This document shows positions 1 through 6,769 of a stretch of DNA of 12,704 nucleotides, piece by piece. The stretch lies in contig DATDQD010000202.1 of the NCBI GenBank assembly GCA_035292425.1, positions 1 through 12,704 of the forward strand, given 5' to 3'. Source of the stretch: SZUA-254 sp035292425 (GTDB taxonomy: Bacteria; Bacteroidota; Ignavibacteria; UBA10030; SZUA-254). The translations under genes were made by a program, and so were the position numbers. The notes under the pieces were generated by a model, which saw nothing but the letters and a program-made list of their open reading frames with translations, had not been told where the DNA came from and ran no database searches. Every line of letters begins with the position of its first letter. Within the stretch, counting starts at the first letter, position 1.

Positions 1-1192
1 GGATGAGGACCAGGACGAGCGGGTATTCTGTGTAATCATTGAAAATGGCCGGCGCGATGACGGCCACGAAGAGTCCGCCGACGGCGCCTCCGGCCGCAAG
101 GCAGAGGTAGAACGCCGTCAGTAGCCGCGGTGGCGGCTTCAACCGAACGAGCTCGCCGTGGCAGACCATGCAACCGGCGAAGAGCCCGGCCGTGTAGAAC
201 GCGATCGAGAGGAGGAGCGGCGGATCTTCCCTCAGCATCAGAAAATAGAGCACGCCCCCGAACGACCCGGCGAGGAGGCCGAGGAACACCCGTCGATCGT
301 ACCACCTCGAACTGTCGAACGTGAGGATGAACGAGAGCAGGTAGACGGTGAGCGGCAGAATCCAGAGGAAGGGGACCGCCACCAGCTCCTGGACGAGCTT
401 GTTCGTCGTCGAGAGAAGCAGCACCGAGGCGAGCGCCGGGAGGAGGACCCAGAAGGCAATCCGATGCGGGTCGCGCATGTCGGTGGGCCGCCGCGCCGGC
501 TCGCCGTCCTCCGCCCGGCCGATAGAGCGGTTGGATGGACGATCGACATCCGGATCGCCGGCCGGCCGGAGCGACGCGACCGCGGACAGCCCGGCAAGGA
601 TCGCGAACCCTCCCATCCCCCACGACCACGCCACCGCCTGCGCGGTGCGGGTCATCGACGGCTCCACGAGGAAGGGATAGGTGACGAGACCAAGAAGCGA
701 GCCGAGGTTCGAGACCGCGTAGAGCCGGTAGGTGGACATGCCGAAGGATTTCGGATACCACGACTGGACGAGCGGGCTGGTGGAGGCCATCAGCAGATAC
801 GGCAGACCGAGCGTCGCCGTAAGGAGGCCGAGGATCTGCCACGTGGGGTCGGTGCCGCCCGCCGCGCGCCAGGCATCGCCCGGTATGATCGGCATCAGCA
901 GGAGCGAGGCCGCCAGGAGCGCGCAATGGATGACAGTCTCGCGGCGCTGGTTTCCGAGCTTCCGGAGGAGGTGCGCATAGAGGTACCCGAGGAGCAGGAA
1001 CGCCTGGAAGAAGAGAAGGCTCACCGACCAGACCGCCTGGCTCCCGCCGTACCAGGGGAGGATGTACTTCGCGACGATCGGCTGGACCTGGAACAGGAGG
1101 AACGCCGACGAAAAGATCGTGAGGCCGTACAGGACGACCGGCGCCCTCCCCCGCGGGCGGATGACATTTTTCTCTTTTTTCTTCCGTGCCAT
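1..1192 (-). CDS. Fused MFS/spermidine synthase-like membrane protein, N-terminal part (cut by window edge)
   Basis: This frame is open from ATG at 1192 to the left edge and gives 397 residues with no stop. The sequence shows a basic N-terminus (MARKKKEKN) and then about ten hydrophobic segments, roughly at residues 18-38, 55-75, 86-102, 116-140, 157-176, 185-208, 245-260, 270-292, 300-318, 327-343 and 357-380. Blocks I recognise from the fused MFS/spermidine-synthase family are FQVQPIVAKYILPWYGG (34-50) with QAVW and FFQAFLLLGYLYAH just after, YRLYAVSNLGSLLGL (155-169), TNKLVQE, VPFLW and ILPLTVYLLSF (263-288), MVCHGELVRLKP (342-353) and LTAFYL..AGGAVGGLF (358-375). In full-length members a soluble spermidine-synthase-like Rossmann domain follows; it would lie beyond position 1. 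The substrate is unknown, and family members are not proven polyamine synthases. No Shine-Dalgarno sequence is visible before the ATG. The gene is divergent from the toxin-antitoxin pair. A hydrophilic loop at about 210-243 separates two membrane halves. Confidence 0.93.
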   Translation of the reverse strand, partial: MARKKKEKNVIRPRGRAPVVLYGLTIFSSAFLLFQVQPIVAKYILPWYGGSQAVWSVSLLFFQAFLLLGYLYAHLLRKLGNQRRETVIHCALLAASLLLMPIIPGDAWRAAGGTDPTWQILGLLTATLGLPYLLMASTSPLVQSWYPKSFGMSTYRLYAVSNLGSLLGLVTYPFLVEPSMTRTAQAVAWSWGMGGFAILAGLSAVASLRPAGDPDVDRPSNRSIGRAEDGEPARRPTDMRDPHRIAFWVLLPALASVLLLSTTNKLVQELVAVPFLWILPLTVYLLSFILTFDSSRWYDRRVFLGLLAGSFGGVLYFLMLREDPPLLLSIAFYTAGLFAGCMVCHGELVRLKPPPRLLTAFYLCLAAGGAVGGLFVAVIAPAIFNDYTEYPLVLVLI

Positions 1193-1341
1193 GACGATTG
1201 GGGTACAACATAGATCAATGGAGGGGGAAAATCAATGGGACGGTCAATTGGGAGCCGAAATGGGGGAGAGATAGGAATTGAATTCATCATTGGGGCGAAT
1301 TAGGTTGCGATAGGATTGGGAGATCTTCGATCGAAGGTAAC

Positions 1342-1370
1342 TTGACATTGTATATTTAACGTCATATATT
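1342..1370 (+). promoter_or_regulatory. Sigma70-like promoter of the toxin-antitoxin cassette, with possible operator
   Basis: TTGACA at 1342-1347 matches the -35 consensus exactly. TATATT at 1365-1370 is a good -10 box, and the spacer is exactly 17 bp. An inverted pair tatat/atata (1351-1355 and 1364-1368) lies over the spacer and -10 box and is a candidate site for the ribbon-helix-helix antitoxin. The predicted transcription start falls near 1377, at or just past the toxin ATG at 1374. The transcript would therefore be leaderless, or initiation is shifted a few bases upstream. Confidence 0.6.
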
Positions 1371-1373
1371 TTA

Positions 1374-1646
1374 ATGATTGATTTCATTTGGGATGATCAA
1401 AAGAACTCCCGATTGAAGATAGAGCGGGGAGTATCTTTCGAGGAAGTCGAGGGAATGATTCTTGACGGGAAATACATCGATATTGTGACGAACCCGTCAC
1501 ATACCGATCAAAAATTGTTTCTTTTAAAACTCCGTGGTTATATACACGTAATTCCATTTATCGAAGACGAGAGAGGCAACATCGTGTTGAAGACAGTTTA
1601 TCCAAGTCGCAAGTTCAACCGTATCTATAGAGCGCACAAGCCATGA
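1374..1646 (+). CDS. BrnT-like toxin (COG2929/DUF497-type)
   Basis: A 90-residue protein with the general layout of BrnT-family toxins, which are small RelE-fold ribonucleases that act on RNA in the cytoplasm. The family-like N-terminal motif is WDDQKN (6-11), followed by GVSFEEV (19-25). The C-terminal strand carries LKTVYPSRK (72-80), where classical BrnT has an ISAR-type ending, so this belongs to a divergent subgroup. It lies directly upstream of a ribbon-helix-helix protein and overlaps it by ATGA at 1643-1646, the usual toxin-first order of brnTA operons. The start at 1374 is kept because the WD..KN motif begins five residues later. There is no ribosome-binding site before it, and the promoter -10 box ends only three bases upstream. 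The cassette is visibly AT-richer than the flanking genes, which suggests acquisition by transfer. Toxicity is inferred from family and context. Confidence 0.8.
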   Translation: MIDFIWDDQKNSRLKIERGVSFEEVEGMILDGKYIDIVTNPSHTDQKLFLLKLRGYIHVIPFIEDERGNIVLKTVYPSRKFNRIYRAHKP

Positions 1647-1942
1647 AAGTCAAATTAGACCGATTTGAGCGGTCGATAGAAAAATCCGCAGACACCTACA
1701 AACCCGTCACAAAAAAAGAGCGTAGACGTATCGAGGAATCGTTGGATAAAATCCGGAAGAACCGGAATGTTAATATCCGCATTTCCGAAATGGTGCTTGG
1801 TGAGCTGAAAAAACGCTCACAACGCGAAGGCATCCCATACCAGACCCTCATCTCGAGCATACTTTATAAATTCGTCACGGACCAGCTCGTCGACGAACAA
1901 TCGATCCGAAGGTCGATGGAGTTACTGTCGTCAGGTCGGTGA
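1643..1942 (+). CDS. Ribbon-helix-helix (CopG/BrnA-like) antitoxin
   Basis: A 99-residue charged protein. The N-terminal 40 residues are rich in Lys, Arg and Glu and probably helical (PVTKKERRRIEESLDKIRKN). The region of residues 42-77 reads as a ribbon-helix-helix DNA-binding fold: a strand (NVNIRIS), a first helix (EMVLGELKKRSQ), a turn (REGIPYQ) and a second helix (TLISSILYKF). The turn plus second helix, GIPYQTLISSILYKF, is typical of the CopG-type antitoxins that accompany COG2929 toxins. Such proteins bind and neutralise the toxin and repress their own promoter, here probably at the tatat/atata sites near 1351-1368. The start codon overlaps the toxin stop codon and no Shine-Dalgarno sequence is seen, so translation is probably coupled to that of the toxin. 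Confidence 0.82.
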   Translation: MKVKLDRFERSIEKSADTYKPVTKKERRRIEESLDKIRKNRNVNIRISEMVLGELKKRSQREGIPYQTLISSILYKFVTDQLVDEQSIRRSMELLSSGR

Positions 1943-2064
1943 ATGGATAAGACGCCCGGCCGGCCTCCGCCCATCTCACGGCGTTCTCACAGGACAAGCA
2001 TGATTCCGCCATTGATCACCCTTCCCTCGAGCGACGCATCAGCCCGGCGGCATCATACACCAAA

Positions 2065-2104
2065 AGTATAAAAAAAGGGAAGGGGGATAGGACCTCCTTC
2101 CCTT
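2065..2104 (-). terminator. Rho-independent terminator of the 1374-residue T9SS cargo gene
   Basis: The bases at 2075-2083 (aagggaagg) pair perfectly with 2096-2104 (ccttccctt), with two further G-C pairs inside the stem across one mismatch. Read on the minus strand, the stem is followed at once by a run of T from 2076 downward. It lies about 85 bases after the stop codon at 2189. On the plus strand no T run follows, so it should serve the minus-strand gene only. No terminator was recognised for the plus-strand toxin-antitoxin pair, whose downstream stretch (1943-2064) shows nothing else. Confidence 0.75.
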
Positions 2105-2132
2105 CGATCCGGTGTATCCGGCGTTTGGACGA

Positions 2133-2173
2133 CGGCCGGCCGGCGGCTGTGTTTCTATGTTGCCGGCCGCCGG
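2133..2173. repeat. GC-rich inverted repeat just downstream of the T9SS cargo stop codon
   Basis: cggccggc at 2133-2140 pairs over 8 bp with gccggccg at 2162-2169. An alternative 8-bp register pairs 2140-2147 with 2166-2173. The loop of about 18-21 bases contains tgtgtttctatgtt. It sits 16 bases past the stop codon on the minus strand and ahead of the T-tailed terminator. It could protect the mRNA 3' end or aid termination. There is no T run of its own. Confidence 0.45.
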
Positions 2174-2188
2174 ACGCCCGATTCCATT

Positions 2189-5100
2189 CTACTTCACCAG
2201 CGCCATCTTCCTGGTGCTCTGGAATTTGAGCGCTCCGGTCGCCGGGTCGGTCACCTCGAGGCGGTAGAAGTAAACGCCCGTGGCGAACGAACCCCCTTCG
2301 ATCGTGGCCGAATGGCGGCCGGCCGTGAACGACCTCCGGTCGAGCACCCTGGCGATCTCCTGTCCGAGGACGTCGAACACCGCGATCGTCACCATCCCCT
2401 CCTCCGGAAGGTCGAAGTCGATCCTCGACGTCGGGTTGAACGGGTTGGGATAGTTCTGCGCGACGGCGTATTCGGTCGGCATCGTGCCCTTTCCGTTCAC
2501 GACGAGCGCGAGCGACGAGCCGGCAGGTACCGGCAGGGTCGTCTCACCGCCCAGGTCAACCCTCTTCATCCGGGTTCCGACAGAATATTCGAGAGCGTAG
2601 CTCCCCATCGCCGCGCTCTTGATGCTGGAGCCGACGGTGAGCGCCGACCCGCCCGATTGGACCTGGATGGGCAGACGCAGGCCCGCCGCATCCGCGGCGT
2701 GCACCTCGACGAGCCGTTGCGAGCCGAACCTGGCGTCGAAAGTGCCCTCCGGCGGAAGGGGCGGCAGTTCGAAGAGGTCCAGATGCAGGTCGGCCCCGGT
2801 AGTGGCGCCGAAGTAGAGCGTCTGGTTCCGTCCGGCCGCGTCGCGCACGGTGAGCGAGTTCATTCCGTCGGGGATGCCGGCGGGTGTGGCGTCCGCGGAT
2901 TGTTTCGGCCAGCCGCCGTATTTGTGATACAGCGAGCCGTCCGAGGAGACCTTCACCCAGTACCCCATTCCCGGGGCAAGCCTTGTCGCGGCCTTGTACG
3001 TGGTATCGAAGTAGTAATAGAACGACAGCACGATCCCCGGCGGATCCTGCCCGAGGGAAGCGGTCGGGATGGTGTCGCTCAGCGAGCCGATGATGTTCCA
3101 TCCCTTCTTCACCTCGGATGTGTCGTCCATGTTCAGCGTTCCCGGCAACGGCACGGTCTGGGCCGAATCGAACTTCAGCCAGAATCCCGTGCCGGTCCAG
3201 ACGGTATCGGACGAGATGTATCCTGCGTCGAACATAAACGCATTGGAGATGGCGGTCGGATACACCGAGTCGAGACTGCCGTCCGGCACCCTGACCGGCA
3301 GCGACATGAGGTTCCACGACAACACCGCCTGCGGGTACATCGTGCCCGGCGCTCCGTCGATCTTCATGAGCTCGTAGGTCGAGTACCCCACGACCTTGTC
3401 GTCCTTATCGATCAGGACGACCGAATGCCTCGACGTGTCCGTCGACGCCGCGGTGTCGGGAACGTAGACGATCAGCCAGACGGTGTCAGCGGGCGAGCCC
3501 GGACAGGGGTAATACACCGTATCGGCTGACAGTATCCCCGGCCAACCGGAGGTGTCGGAGACGAGCACGATCCGCATTGTATCGGTGCACGACGAGTCGG
3601 GGAGGATCGGCACCGGGAGATACCACCATTTCCCGGACCACGGCGGTAAGATCGGCGGCGGGGGAGGAGGAGGCGGTGGCGGCGGCGGCGGAACGGGCGG
3701 GGGCGGCGGCTCCTTCTTCACCTTGATGTTGTTTCGCGACTCGATGAAAGTCCTCCCCTGGATCGTCGTCTTTGCGAAGACGCAGTACTTTCCGGGAGCG
3801 GGATGCCACTCCACCTCGACTGTGGTTTCGCCCGCGGCGCCGACAGTCCCCGACCCTCCACCGAGCGAGTTGCCCGGTTTAATGCCGGAGTTGGCGCCGT
3901 TGTCGTCCCAGAAAAACTCGATGGTAAAAGGGCAGTCGTGGTCTTTCCGGTTTACGATGTCCTTCGAAACCTTGTACCCTCCGCCAGGAAGCTCCTCGAC
4001 CCGGAGCCACCGGAATCCGCATTTCCCCTTCCTGAGAGGCACCGGCTCGACTGGCGTCCCCTCCCCTTTGCTCCAGTTCATGAGAAAATCGCCCTCGCCC
4101 GTTGACTCGTCGAACTGGAACGAGGCCATTCTGAACGTCTTCTGTTCGTGACCCTGCAGGTTGACGACCATGCTGTCATCGTATGCCGTCTCGGTTCCTC
4201 CGCTGTCGAGGTTCCCGTCGATCCGACATCGGACGGTCGTCTGCAAGGGTAAATCGGTAAGGTTGCGCAGGACGAATGTGGGGGTGAGGTTTTCTCCGGC
4301 GAGGGCCAGGTAATGGGCCGGATCGTCGACGAGCCGGTCGATCACGTCCATTGTACCTTGCGGCATGAGGCCGGCAAACATCATGTTGATCGCATCATCG
4401 GATATCGCCATCGGTACGCCCTGCTGCCATCGGATCGTGCCGGTCGTGGAACCCGACATCCCCGCCAGGGGGCCGCCGGGCGCCCCGACGAAGTCAATGC
4501 GGTATTCGATGTCGAAGAAACTGTCCACGTTCCAGTCGCCGCCCGGGAGCCGTGTCAGGGTGGTGTGTCCCGGGCTGGGCATCCCGAAATTGGTCCCGCC
4601 CGTGATCCGCAGGAGGTCGAAATCCGGATCCCCCGGGGGAAGTTGTCCAAACATTTGGTAAAAATCGAGATCGAAACTCTGGACCGGCGCCCCGGTATCG
4701 CGCGGTGCGGCGTGGATGATGGAGGCCATTGGCGCTATTGCGAGCATCCGGGAATATCCTGCCATGCCGCCGGTTCCGGTCATCCGGAGGTTCAACGTCG
4801 CGTCGAACTCCTCGATCTCGCCGCTGAGCGACCCGCCCGGTGTGCGGATGATACCAGTGAAATCGGTGAATGTCGGGTCGCACTCGAGAGTGGTGCCGGG
4901 CGGGAGCCCGTCCACGATGTCCATGGTTCCCACCGGCGCGATATACGGGCAGGGCGCCGGATGGTCGATTGTGCCGCCCGCATCGGGGGCGGTACAGGTA
5001 TCGCCAAGCGGCGGCGGGACCGTGACTCCCTGCTGCCAGCGGATCGTCCCGGTCGTAGAACCCGACATCCCCGCCAGGGGACCGCCGGGCGCCCCGACGA

Positions 5101-6313
5101 AGTCGATGCGGTATGTGATGTCAAAGAAGCTGTCGATGTTCCAGAGGCCGCCGCCGAGTTGCGTCAACGTGGTGTGTCCCGGACTCGGCATAGAGAAATC
5201 GGTCCCGGCCGTGATTCGCAGGAGGTCGAAATCGGGATCACCGATCATTTGCCCAAACATCTGGAAGAAATCGAGATCGAAACTCTGGACCGGCGCCCCG
5301 GTATCGCGCGGTGCGGCGTGGATGACGGAAGCCATTGGCGACACTGCGATCGTCCGGGAATATCCCGTCATGAGTCCTGTCCCGGTCATCTCGATATATA
5401 ATGTCGCGTCGAATGATTCGGTTTCACCGCCGAGCGATCCGCCGGGAGAACGAAGAATTGAGGAGAAGTCGGCGAATGTCGGCTCACACTCGAGAGTGGT
5501 GCCGGGCGGAAGACCATCAATGATGTACATGGGTCCCACAGGCGCAATATACGGGCAGGGCGCCGGAAGGTCGGCGGTGCCGCCCGCATCGGGCGCGGTA
5601 CAGGTGTCGGCCACCGGTGGGACCGTGACTCCCTGCTGCCAGCGGATCGTGGCAGTCGTGGAACCCGACATCCCCGCCAGGGAACCGCCGGGCGCGCCGA
5701 CGAAATCGATGCGGTAAGTGATGTCAAAGAAACTGTCAATGTTCCAGTCGCCGCCCGCGCGCTTGGTCAGGGTGGTGTGCCCCGGGCTGGGCATCCCGAA
5801 ACCGGTCCCGGCTGTAATCCGCAGCAGGTCGAAATCGGGATCACCGATCATTTGTCCCTGCATCTGGAAAAAATCGAGAGCGAAACTCTGGACCGTGGCT
5901 GCCGTATCACGCGGCGCGGCGTCGATCCGGGAGTTCATGGGCGCCAATGGGATCGAGCGGGAAAACCCTGCCATGGCTCCCGTCCCGGTCATCTCGAGTT
6001 TCAGTGCCGCCGTGAACGTTTCGGTTTCGCCGCCGAGCGACCCCCCCGGCGCACGGACAACGCCGGCGATATCCTGGAAGCTCGACACGCACCTGATGGT
6101 AGAGCCGGGCGGGAGGCCGTCGATGATGTACATGACATCTGTGGGCGCTTCATACGCGCAGGCCGCCGGCAGGTCGGCGGTGCCGCCCGCATCGGGGGCT
6201 ATGCAAGCGACCATCACCGCCGTACCAGATGGCGATCCGGCGCCGGTGAACGCGTAGCCCGCGCCCAGCGCGAGCAGGACGCATGCCGCAACAGCTTGTA
6301 GAAAAGTTTTCAT
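2189..6313 (-). CDS. Large secreted repeat protein with T9SS type A sorting domain
   Basis: A 1374-residue protein. I chose the ATG at 6313 over an in-frame GTG at 6325 because AGGTGGAGG lies 5 bases before the ATG and the signal peptide MKTFLQAVAACVLLALGAGYA (cut near residue 21) starts there. Domains: three tandem ~200-residue repeats (37-229, 238-430, 440-633), each with CxAPDAGG, GLPPG(T/S)T, APRDT, GDPDFDLLRI and DFVGAPGG blocks; a middle region (about 640-865) containing a beta-rich stretch with WHPAPGKYCVFAKT; a polyproline linker (869-891); a WN/GYW module (999-1131) shared with the neighbouring 911-residue protein; and a T9SS sorting domain (1283-1374) with NYPNPFNP and ending KMALVK. 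I infer export through the Sec system to the periplasm, then T9SS passage and attachment to, or release from, the cell surface. The function of the repeats is not recognised. Secretion is well supported. Confidence 0.92.
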   Translation of the reverse strand: MKTFLQAVAACVLLALGAGYAFTGAGSPSGTAVMVACIAPDAGGTADLPAACAYEAPTDVMYIIDGLPPGSTIRCVSSFQDIAGVVRAPGGSLGGETETFTAALKLEMTGTGAMAGFSRSIPLAPMNSRIDAAPRDTAATVQSFALDFFQMQGQMIGDPDFDLLRITAGTGFGMPSPGHTTLTKRAGGDWNIDSFFDITYRIDFVGAPGGSLAGMSGSTTATIRWQQGVTVPPVADTCTAPDAGGTADLPAPCPYIAPVGPMYIIDGLPPGTTLECEPTFADFSSILRSPGGSLGGETESFDATLYIEMTGTGLMTGYSRTIAVSPMASVIHAAPRDTGAPVQSFDLDFFQMFGQMIGDPDFDLLRITAGTDFSMPSPGHTTLTQLGGGLWNIDSFFDITYRIDFVGAPGGPLAGMSGSTTGTIRWQQGVTVPPPLGDTCTAPDAGGTIDHPAPCPYIAPVGTMDIVDGLPPGTTLECDPTFTDFTGIIRTPGGSLSGEIEEFDATLNLRMTGTGGMAGYSRMLAIAPMASIIHAAPRDTGAPVQSFDLDFYQMFGQLPPGDPDFDLLRITGGTNFGMPSPGHTTLTRLPGGDWNVDSFFDIEYRIDFVGAPGGPLAGMSGSTTGTIRWQQGVPMAISDDAINMMFAGLMPQGTMDVIDRLVDDPAHYLALAGENLTPTFVLRNLTDLPLQTTVRCRIDGNLDSGGTETAYDDSMVVNLQGHEQKTFRMASFQFDESTGEGDFLMNWSKGEGTPVEPVPLRKGKCGFRWLRVEELPGGGYKVSKDIVNRKDHDCPFTIEFFWDDNGANSGIKPGNSLGGGSGTVGAAGETTVEVEWHPAPGKYCVFAKTTIQGRTFIESRNNIKVKKEPPPPPVPPPPPPPPPPPPPILPPWSGKWWYLPVPILPDSSCTDTMRIVLVSDTSGWPGILSADTVYYPCPGSPADTVWLIVYVPDTAASTDTSRHSVVLIDKDDKVVGYSTYELMKIDGAPGTMYPQAVLSWNLMSLPVRVPDGSLDSVYPTAISNAFMFDAGYISSDTVWTGTGFWLKFDSAQTVPLPGTLNMDDTSEVKKGWNIIGSLSDTIPTASLGQDPPGIVLSFYYYFDTTYKAATRLAPGMGYWVKVSSDGSLYHKYGGWPKQSADATPAGIPDGMNSLTVRDAAGRNQTLYFGATTGADLHLDLFELPPLPPEGTFDARFGSQRLVEVHAADAAGLRLPIQVQSGGSALTVGSSIKSAAMGSYALEYSVGTRMKRVDLGGETTLPVPAGSSLALVVNGKGTMPTEYAVAQNYPNPFNPTSRIDFDLPEEGMVTIAVFDVLGQEIARVLDRRSFTAGRHSATIEGGSFATGVYFYRLEVTDPATGALKFQSTRKMALVK
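2921..3319 (-). other. WN/GYW module within the 1374-residue cargo protein
   Basis: Residues 999-1131 run from WNLMSLPV through FWLKF and GWNIIGSLS to GYWVKVS. The same order of blocks occurs in the 911-residue neighbour (WNMISIPL, GYWIKF, GWNMVGSLS, GYWVKVS). It lies between the linker and the C-terminal region and is probably a two-lobed beta-rich module. Its function is unknown. Confidence 0.7.
3641..3709 (-). repeat. Polyproline linker; G-run tract on the plus strand
   Basis: Residues 869-891 of the cargo protein form a proline tract interrupted by one Val, framed by KKE and ILPPW. In DNA it is a long CCG/CCC tract on the coding strand, so the plus (template) strand carries many runs of two to five G. 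It probably acts as a stiff spacer between the N-terminal repeat part and the C-terminal modules. Such tracts stall ribosomes and call for EF-P, and the G runs could form a quadruplex. Confidence 0.8.
4415..4996 (-). repeat. Tandem repeat unit 3 of the secreted protein (residues 440-633)
   Basis: Third unit, opening with CTAPDAGGTIDHPAPC. It carries a one-residue insertion in the GQLPPGDPDFD segment, where units 1 and 2 have GQMIGDPDFD. It ends with TIRWQQG before the non-repeated middle region. Confidence 0.87.
5024..5602 (-). repeat. Tandem repeat unit 2 of the secreted protein (residues 238-430)
   Basis: Second unit, opening with CTAPDAGGTADLPAPC and containing IIDGLPPGTTLEC, HAAPRDTGAPVQSFDLDFF and GDPDFDLLRITAG. 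It is much closer to unit 3 than to unit 1. Over 5274-5337 it differs from the matching stretch of unit 3 (4672-4735) by only a few bases. Confidence 0.87.
5627..6205 (-). repeat. Tandem repeat unit 1 of the secreted protein (residues 37-229)
   Basis: First of three ~600-bp coding repeats, the most divergent of the three. It starts at CIAPDAGGTADLP, continues with YIIDGLPPGSTIRC and ends near GTSGSTTATIRWQQG-type sequence (here SGSTTATIRWQQG). It keeps the three conserved cysteines of the unit (start, Pro/Ala-Cys, and the Cys after GLPPG). Confidence 0.85.
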
Positions 6314-6413
6314 GATAACCTCCACCTTGATGGATGATGAATGAGGAAAGCGACACCGCCTGATGCGCGGCGTCCGTGAGAAAATATGAGAAACGAACTG
6401 TCTATTTAGTTCT

Positions 6414-6590
6414 TTACCCGCTTATTCTCCGGTTGTAGGTCCAGTGTTTATGGCTCCGGCTCAATGTTTTTGACGCGATTTTATTCTTCGGCAGGCGGAG
6501 GTTGAGATTGAAGGGCGAATGGGGCTGCTTCGCGTCGGTCGATAGGTTGGATTTGCGAGTTGTGGGTTCAGGTCCTGTCTTGTGAGTCAT
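6414..6590 (-). CDS. Possible small hypothetical protein (58 residues)
   Basis: An open frame with ATG at 6590 and TAA ending at 6414. The sequence AGGAGG lies six bases before the ATG, as strong a ribosome-binding site as those of the neighbouring secreted-protein genes. The peptide (MTHKTGPEPTTRKSNLSTD at the start, TLSRSHKHWTYNRRISG at the end) is basic and has no signal peptide, membrane segment or recognised domain. It ends about 100 bases before the start of the 1374-residue cargo gene and could act as an upstream leader gene, be a remnant, or be chance. The main support is the ribosome-binding site; homologues were not checked. Confidence 0.4.
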   Translation of the reverse strand: MTHKTGPEPTTRKSNLSTDAKQPHSPFNLNLRLPKNKIASKTLSRSHKHWTYNRRISG

Positions 6591-6769
6591 GTGTACCTCC
6601 TGACCGGGTTGAACATTTCCGTGACTGGCGCCTCCGTGAAATAATAGGAAGAATGGAAATAAAAAGAAAGTGCCCAGCCAGAATAAATATCGGTCGGGCT
6701 ACTTTGCGAAAAACGCCCGGGAATCGACCTTTGAACAAAAATATCGACGATTTTTAGCAGACGGCGTGC
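6591..6769. other. Intergenic stretch with no recognised gene
   Basis: This stretch is AT-richer, with short A and T runs (for example near 6640-6680 and 6735-6760). On the minus strand one frame is open from 6853 to a TGA at 6589-6587 that overlaps the ATG of the 58-codon frame, but it has no start codon until near its end. No terminator or promoter could be assigned with confidence. Confidence 0.5.

Noticed and set aside
36..1211. A 391-codon minus-strand frame rich in Arg, Pro and Gly
   Set aside because: It is out of register with the membrane-protein frame starting at 1192, which carries clear family motifs; the Arg/Pro-rich reading is a typical shadow in GC-rich DNA.
158..1213. A 351-codon plus-strand frame rich in Arg and Glu
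   Set aside because: It is antisense to the membrane-protein gene, and its charged low-complexity composition is an artefact of the opposite coding strand.
2312..5717. Several long plus-strand frames opposite the 1374-residue gene
   Set aside because: All are antisense to a gene with signal peptide, repeats and sorting domain. Their repeated peptides simply mirror the three coding repeats.
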